A program made the translations under genes and the position numbers. The notes beneath the pieces are model-generated. The model had not been told where the DNA came from, made no database searches, and saw nothing but the letters and a program-made list of their open reading frames with translations. Positions 60,119-64,000 of a stretch of DNA of 64,000 bases are shown in pieces (position 1 is the first letter of the stretch; every line of letters begins with the position of its first letter). This DNA comes from DATFQE01 sp963733845 (GTDB lineage Bacteria > Actinomycetota > Thermoleophilia > Gaiellales > Gaiellaceae), in contig CAVTEM010000001.1 of assembly GCA_963733845.1 (NCBI GenBank), forward strand, positions 1 through 64,000, read 5' to 3'.

Positions 60119-61129
60119 GTGGTTCCCGCGACGCTCCCCTTCCCGCCGATGGAGGCCGAATCGGTGTCCGAGCTGCCCGTCGGCGACGGGTGGCAGTACG
60201 AGCCGAAGTGGGACGGCTTCCGCGGCGTGCTCGAGAACCTCGACGGCGAGCTGCACCTCTGGTCGCGCAAGGAGCGTCCGCTGCTGCGCTACTTCCCCGA
60301 GCTGCGCCCGCTCGGCGAGCTGCTGCCGCCGAAGTCGGCGCTGGACGGCGAGATCGTGATCGCCCGCGACGGCGTGCTCGAGTTCGACCTGATGCAGATG
60401 CGCCTCCACCCGGCCGAGAGCCGGATCAACAAGCTCTCGGCCGAGATCCCGGCGGAGTTCATCGCGTTCGACGTGCTCGTCTGGGACGGCGAGCCCGTCC
60501 ACGAGCGACCGCTCGCCGAGCGACGCACGTTCCTGGAGGAGCACGCCGACGGCTTCAGGCTGTCCCCGGCGACCGACGATCCCGAGGCGGCCGGCACGTG
60601 GCTCGACGCATTCGAGGCCGCAGGGCTGGACGGCGTGATCGCCAAGCGGACCGACATGTCCTACAAGCCCGGGTCGCGCGAGGCCGTGACCAAGGTGAAG
60701 CCGTTCAAGACGGCCGACGCGGTCGTCGTCGGGCTGCGCTGGAAGTCGAGGCCCTCGCACATCGCCACGCTCCTGCTCGGCCTCTATCGCGACGACGGCG
60801 GGCTCGACTACGTCGGCTCGGCCGCGGTCGGCGCCAAGCGGCACGCCGAGATCGCCGAGCGCGTGCTGCCGCTGCTCGAGGATGCACCCGAGCGCGGCTT
60901 CGCCGAGCCGAACCGTTGGGGCACGGGCGGGCTGGAGGAGGCGGCGGTCCGGCCCGAGCTGGTCGTCGAGGTGCGCTACGACAAGGTGCAGGGCAGCCGC
61001 TTCCGCCACGGCACCCGGCTGCTGCGCTTCCGCGAGGACAAGGACCCGGCCGACTGCACCTGGCGCGAGCTGCGCCCGCCGCGCAAGCCGGACGACCCGA
61101 CCTTCGAGTCGCTGCTCGCCGCCTCGTAA
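60119..61129 (+). CDS. ATP-dependent DNA ligase (LigD ligase-domain type)
   Basis: A 336-residue ligase. The nucleotidyl lysine is in YEPKWDGFRG (motif I, near residue 28); other motifs are LDGEIVI (III), EFIAFDVLVWDG (IIIa), AGLDGVIAKRTDMSYKPG (IV) and KVKPFKT (V). The C-terminal OB fold ends FRHGTRLLRFREDKD. It seals DNA nicks in repair, like LigC/LigD of actinobacterial end joining. GTG at 60119 gives the family start VPATLPFPPMEAESV. It converges with the LigD-type polymerase, with no Ku gene in the window. Confidence 0.92.
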   Translation: MVPATLPFPPMEAESVSELPVGDGWQYEPKWDGFRGVLENLDGELHLWSRKERPLLRYFPELRPLGELLPPKSALDGEIVIARDGVLEFDLMQMRLHPAESRINKLSAEIPAEFIAFDVLVWDGEPVHERPLAERRTFLEEHADGFRLSPATDDPEAAGTWLDAFEAAGLDGVIAKRTDMSYKPGSREAVTKVKPFKTADAVVVGLRWKSRPSHIATLLLGLYRDDGGLDYVGSAAVGAKRHAEIAERVLPLLEDAPERGFAEPNRWGTGGLEEAAVRPELVVEVRYDKVQGSRFRHGTRLLRFREDKDPADCTWRELRPPRKPDDPTFESLLAAS

Positions 61130-61142
61130 GGCGGGGCCGCGC

Positions 61143-62153
61143 CTACTCCGGCTTCTTCGCCCGCGAGGGCTGCACCCGGGCCGGCTCGCCCGGCATCTTC
61201 GGGAAGTTGGGCGGGTAAGGCGCTTCGCCGAGACCTTCCTGCTCCTCGCGCTCGACCCATTCGAGCAGCGCCCGCAGGTCGCAGACCGTGTCGTCGATGC
61301 CGGCCTGGACGTCGCCGAGCTCCGCGAAGCGCTCGCGCATCGTCGGGATCGTGAAGTCCTCGGTCTCCACGTCCGGGAGCTCGTCCCAGGTGACGGGCGC
61401 GGACACCGTCGCGTCCCGGCGAGCGCGCACGGAGTAGGCGGAGGCGATCGTCCGGTCGCGGGCGTTCTGGTTGTAGTCGATGAACACACGCTCGCCGCGC
61501 TCCTCCTTCCACCACGCCGTCGTGACGAGCTTCGGCGCGCGACGCTCGACCTCGCGCGCGAAGGCGAGCGCGGCGCGGCGCACCTCGGGGAACGTCCAGT
61601 TCGGCTCGATCCGGACGGCGATGTGGATCCCGCGGTTGCCGGAGGTCTTGGGCCAGCCCGTGTACCCCAGTTCGCCGAGCACCTCCTGGACGACCGCCGC
61701 GACCTGCTTCGCCTCGGCGAAGCCCGTGCCCGGCTGCGGGTCGACGTCGATCCGCAGCTCGTCGGGGTTGTCGACGTGCGCCCTGCGCGACGGCCAGGGG
61801 TGGAAGTCGATCGTGCCCAGGCTCGCCGCCCAGGCGACGTGGGCGACCTCGGTCACACAGAGCTCGTCCGCGTGCCGGCCCGAGGGAAAGGTGACGCGCG
61901 CGACCTCGATCCAGTCGGGCCGCTTCTCGGGCACGCGCTTCTGGTAGATCGCCTCGCTCTCAGCGCCGCCCGGGTGCCGCTTCAGCTGAGTCGGGCGCTC
62001 GTACAGGGCGCGCACGATCCCCTCGGCGACGGCGACGTAGTACTGGACGTGGTCGAGCTTCGTCTCCCCGCGCTCGGCGAAGTAGACCTTGTCGGGGTTG
62101 GTCACCTTGACGGTGCGACCGCCGACTTCCAGCTCGACGAACGGAGAGGCCAT
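61143..62153 (-). CDS. LigD-type polymerase domain protein
   Basis: A 336-residue PolDom protein: VTNPDKVYFAERGETKLDHV, YYVAVAEGIVRALYERPTQL, LRIDVDPQPGTGFAEAKQVA (catalytic Asp pair), WPKTSGNRGIHIAVRIEP, and FIDYNQNARDRTIASAYSVR. In LigD this domain fills gaps with ribonucleotides during end joining. It stands alone, convergent with the ligase (13-bp gap), so the LigD functions are split across two genes. Confidence 0.92.
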   Translation of the reverse strand: MASPFVELEVGGRTVKVTNPDKVYFAERGETKLDHVQYYVAVAEGIVRALYERPTQLKRHPGGAESEAIYQKRVPEKRPDWIEVARVTFPSGRHADELCVTEVAHVAWAASLGTIDFHPWPSRRAHVDNPDELRIDVDPQPGTGFAEAKQVAAVVQEVLGELGYTGWPKTSGNRGIHIAVRIEPNWTFPEVRRAALAFAREVERRAPKLVTTAWWKEERGERVFIDYNQNARDRTIASAYSVRARRDATVSAPVTWDELPDVETEDFTIPTMRERFAELGDVQAGIDDTVCDLRALLEWVEREEQEGLGEAPYPPNFPKMPGEPARVQPSRAKKPE

Positions 62154-62301
62154 GCCCTGCGTATATCACCCTTCGGGGGCATGCCCCTGCCGATGAACGG
62201 GCTGAGGATGCGTGTGCCGGCTCCCCCTCGAGCACCCCGGCACCTTGCGGCGCCCGTCATGAACTGCGGCCTTCCGATCGCTTTTCTGACGGGCCGTCGC
62301 G

Positions 62302-62330
62302 TTTTCGGGAGCTGGAACCTGGGGTATTCT
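62302..62330 (+). promoter_or_regulatory. Promoter of tRNA-Ser(GCU)
   Basis: TTTTCG (62302-62307) and TATTCT (62325-62330) are 17 bp apart, with 10 bp to the 5' end of the tRNA. The -10 is good and the -35 weak. Confidence 0.5.
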
Positions 62331-62340
62331 GGGCCCGCTG

Positions 62341-62431
62341 GGAGAAGTGGCCGAGTGGCTGAAGGCGGCGCCCTGCTAAGGCGTTAGGTGGGGAAATCCC
62401 TGCCTCGAGGGTTCGAATCCCTCCTTCTCCG
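62341..62431 (+). tRNA. tRNA-Ser (anticodon GCU)
   Basis: A 91-nt type II tRNA without encoded CCA. Acceptor GGAGAAG pairs with CTTCTCC and discriminator G73; anticodon loop CTGCTAA holds GCT; the long variable arm is AGGTGGGGAAATCCCTGCCT, and the T arm is GAGGG-TTCGAAT-CCCTC. It reads AGC and AGU. A T5 run follows and can stop transcription. Confidence 0.95.
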
Positions 62432-62443
62432 TTTTTCGAGCGC

Positions 62444-63463
62444 TAGGCGGCGACCTTCGCGAACTCCGGGATGATCTCGTCGCCGTAGGCCTTGAGCGTC
62501 TCCTCCTGGCCGTGGGTCATCAGGTAGATGTTGAACTGGTCGACGCCGACGGACTTCGAGCTCGCGGAGCTTCTCGACGCACTGCGCGACGTTGCCGATC
62601 ACCGTGAAGCGGTCGCAGATCTCGTCGGTGACGAACTCACCGTGGGCCGCGCCGACGCGGCTGTGATCCTTGTAGTCGTAGAACTTCCGCGCCTTGACGT
62701 ACTCGGTCAGCGCCTCCGGGATCTCCGAGTCGAACCCGTACTTCTCGATCAGGTCCATGACGTGGTTCGAAACCATCGCCGGGAACCAGCTTGCACCTCC
62801 TCCCGCGCCTTCGGGAGGTCGTCGGTCACCTTGCTCGGGGCGCCGACGATGCACTTGAGCGCCGACGGGTCGCGGCCGGCCTCCTCGGCCGACTTGCGGG
62901 CCGTGTCCATGATCCACTGGATGATCTGCGGGTCGGCGAGCTGGATGATCACGCCGTCGCCGACGCGGCCCGCCACGGCTAGCGCCTCTCGGCCCGTAAC
63001 CGGCGATCCACATCTCGATGTCCGGGAGCTCGTCGCGGACCCACGTGAGCTCGAGCTCCTTCTCGTTCCACGCGACCTTCCGGCCGTTCATCAGCTCCTT
63101 CATCATCGCGCAGCGGGCCTCGAACTCGGCCACCCTGACGGGCTTCAGCCCGACGACGCGGCGGGACGAGTCCCCGCGCCCGATCCCCATGACCATGCGA
63201 CCGTTGGAGAGGTCCTGCATGGTCGCGTACCAGCTCGCGGTGACGGTCGCGTCGCGGATGCCCGGGTTGGTGACGAAGTGGCCCAGCTTGATGCGCTCGG
63301 TGTGGTCGGCCACGACCGGGAGCGTCGCGTAGGACTCCTGCCAGAGGATGTGCGAGTCGTAGGTCCACGCGTACTCGAAACCGTGCTTCTCCGAGAGCTG
63401 GACGAGCTCGAGGAAGCGCGAGAACGGCGGGTCGGGCAGGACCGTGACACCGAACGTGAGCAT
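62444..63463 (-). pseudogene. Luciferase-like (LLM) F420-type oxidoreductase, several frame breaks
   Basis: The product, read across frames, starts LTFGVTVLPDPPFSRFLELV, contains DATVTASWYATMQDLSNGRM with VMGIGRGD, and WIAGYGREALAVAGRVGDGV, then IEKYGFDSEIPEALTEYVKA and ends DQFNIYLMTHGQEETLKAYG, DEIIPEFAKVAA. Three one-base breaks (near 62991, 62790 and 62555) are needed. The start and the TIM-barrel motifs match F420-dependent luciferase-like dehydrogenases. It is probably a real gene with sequence errors, or a pseudogene. It is divergent from the transporter gene. Confidence 0.75.
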
Positions 63464-63512
63464 GTGACCTCCAGGCGAATCGGCAGGGAAACCCGGATTC
63501 TCCCTGGAATTG

Positions 63513-63965
63513 GTGCGGGTGGCAATCTGGGGCTACCTGCTGTTCGCGCTCGCTGCGGGGGCGATGCTGCCGATCCAGTTCGGGATCAACGCACAGCTCG
63601 CTACGTGGGTCGGGAGCTCGGTGCGCGCGGCCCTCGTCTCCTTCGTGGTGGGCGCGTTGTCGCTGTTCGTGGTGGCCCTCGCCGTCGCACGTGACTGGCC
63701 GGCGGCAGACCGCGTGTCGGGCGCACCGTGGTGGGTCTGGATCGGCGGCGCGCTCGGCGCCTTCTACGTGCTCGGCTCGATCGTGACGGCGCCGCGGCTC
63801 GGAGCGGTGACGCTCTTCGCGATGATCCTCGCCGGCCAGGCGCTGGTCTCGCTGGCGGTCGACCACTTCGGCTGGGTCGGATTCGAGGAGCACCCGGTCA
63901 GCGCGCTGCGCCTGGCCGGGGTGGCCCTGCTAGCCGCCGGCGTGGCCCTCGTGCGCTTCTCGTAA
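63513..63965 (+). CDS. YdcZ/DUF606-type DMT transporter
   Basis: A 150-residue membrane protein with five hydrophobic helices (WGYLLFALAAGAMLPIQFGI, ALVSFVVGALSLFVVALAVA, WVWIGGALGAFYVLGSIVTA, AVTLFAMILAGQALVSLAVD, ALRLAGVALLAAGVALVRF). The GxxxPxQxGxNxxL start and APRLGAV motif match the DUF606/YdcZ family of short drug/metabolite transporters that work as dimers. GTG at 63513 or TTG at 63510 are both possible. Confidence 0.87.
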   Translation: MRVAIWGYLLFALAAGAMLPIQFGINAQLATWVGSSVRAALVSFVVGALSLFVVALAVARDWPAADRVSGAPWWVWIGGALGAFYVLGSIVTAPRLGAVTLFAMILAGQALVSLAVDHFGWVGFEEHPVSALRLAGVALLAAGVALVRFS

Positions 63966-63975
63966 CGCTTTCGTG

Positions 63976-63993
63976 ACGGTGCCTGGCACCACG
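63976..63993. repeat. GGTGCCTGGCACC palindrome at the window end
   Basis: ACGGTGCCTGGCACCAC holds a 6-1-6 palindrome (GGTGCC-T-GGCACC). Only one copy is seen and the window ends here. It resembles short dispersed palindromes that occur in many high-GC bacteria; this is from memory. Confidence 0.45.
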
Positions 63994-64000
63994 GGACGTC

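Noticed and set aside
58868..61489. An 873-residue minus-strand frame joining the RTX gene to sequence opposite the ligase
   Set aside because: Only its last 316 residues are real (GTG 59818 on). The rest is antisense to the ligase and the polymerase frame.

Overview
This 64 kb window is high-GC bacterial chromosome with dense gene packing, many GTG/TTG starts and frequent 4-base stop/start overlaps. The gene repertoire suggests a high-GC actinobacterium, possibly Thermoleophilia (Gaiella/Solirubrobacter relatives): giant LuxR-type AAA+/TPR regulators, a zinc-ribbon class III cyclase-AAA-TPR protein, a primary-like sigma-70 factor, the actinobacterial pspA-pspAA-pspAB-htpX set, DUF4383 and DUF202 proteins, and separate LigD ligase and polymerase domains. 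The lineage is inference from gene content, not a computed placement.

Layout. 0-5.7 kb: cysteine-less DksA-like protein, small ABM-fold protein, secreted FN3 protein, a hydrolase remnant, a LuxR-type regulator and a 1-Cys peroxiredoxin. 5.8-11.5 kb: the most unusual locus, an HK97-capsid-fold protein with an N-terminal PFGPK repeat, a nucleotidyl cyclase/AAA/TPR protein and a divergent caspase-like protease, with no other phage genes. 11.5-21 kb: hydrolase with WYL regulator, a double cyclic-nucleotide-binding (CNB) domain fused to a cysteine-desulfurase-like enzyme, a class II glutamine amidotransferase overlapping another double-CNB protein, and a second LuxR-type regulator. 21.4-23.4 kb: a 2 kb degraded integrative element in tRNA-Ala(CGC), bounded by 43-bp direct repeats and holding an integrase remnant and a collagen-like gene.

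23.5-33.7 kb: TolB-like protein, a XylFGH-type sugar ABC transporter, a GntR/ABC-2 operon ending in a second sugar-binding protein, and three frameshifted genes. 33.7-37.4 kb: envelope-stress locus (pspA, pspAA, M29 aminopeptidase, pspAB, htpX). 37.4-44.4 kb: membrane protein, cytochrome c, serS, tRNA-Ser(UGA), small secreted proteins, proline iminopeptidase, nitrilase. 44.4-53.4 kb: diguanylate cyclase operon, sigma factor, sensor kinase, XdhC pair, flavin reductase. 53.4-64 kb: SoxR with a well-formed MerR-type promoter, SDR/QueA-like pair, metzincin, KAS II fused to an O-methyltransferase, RTX/PASTA protein, LigD-type ligase and polymerase, tRNA-Ser(GCU), an F420-type oxidoreductase and a YdcZ-type transporter.

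From about 25 kb onward at least nine genes carry one-base frame breaks, mostly in G/C runs, while the first 24 kb has none that is clear. Many of these genes are otherwise intact, so sequence error is at least as likely as decay.
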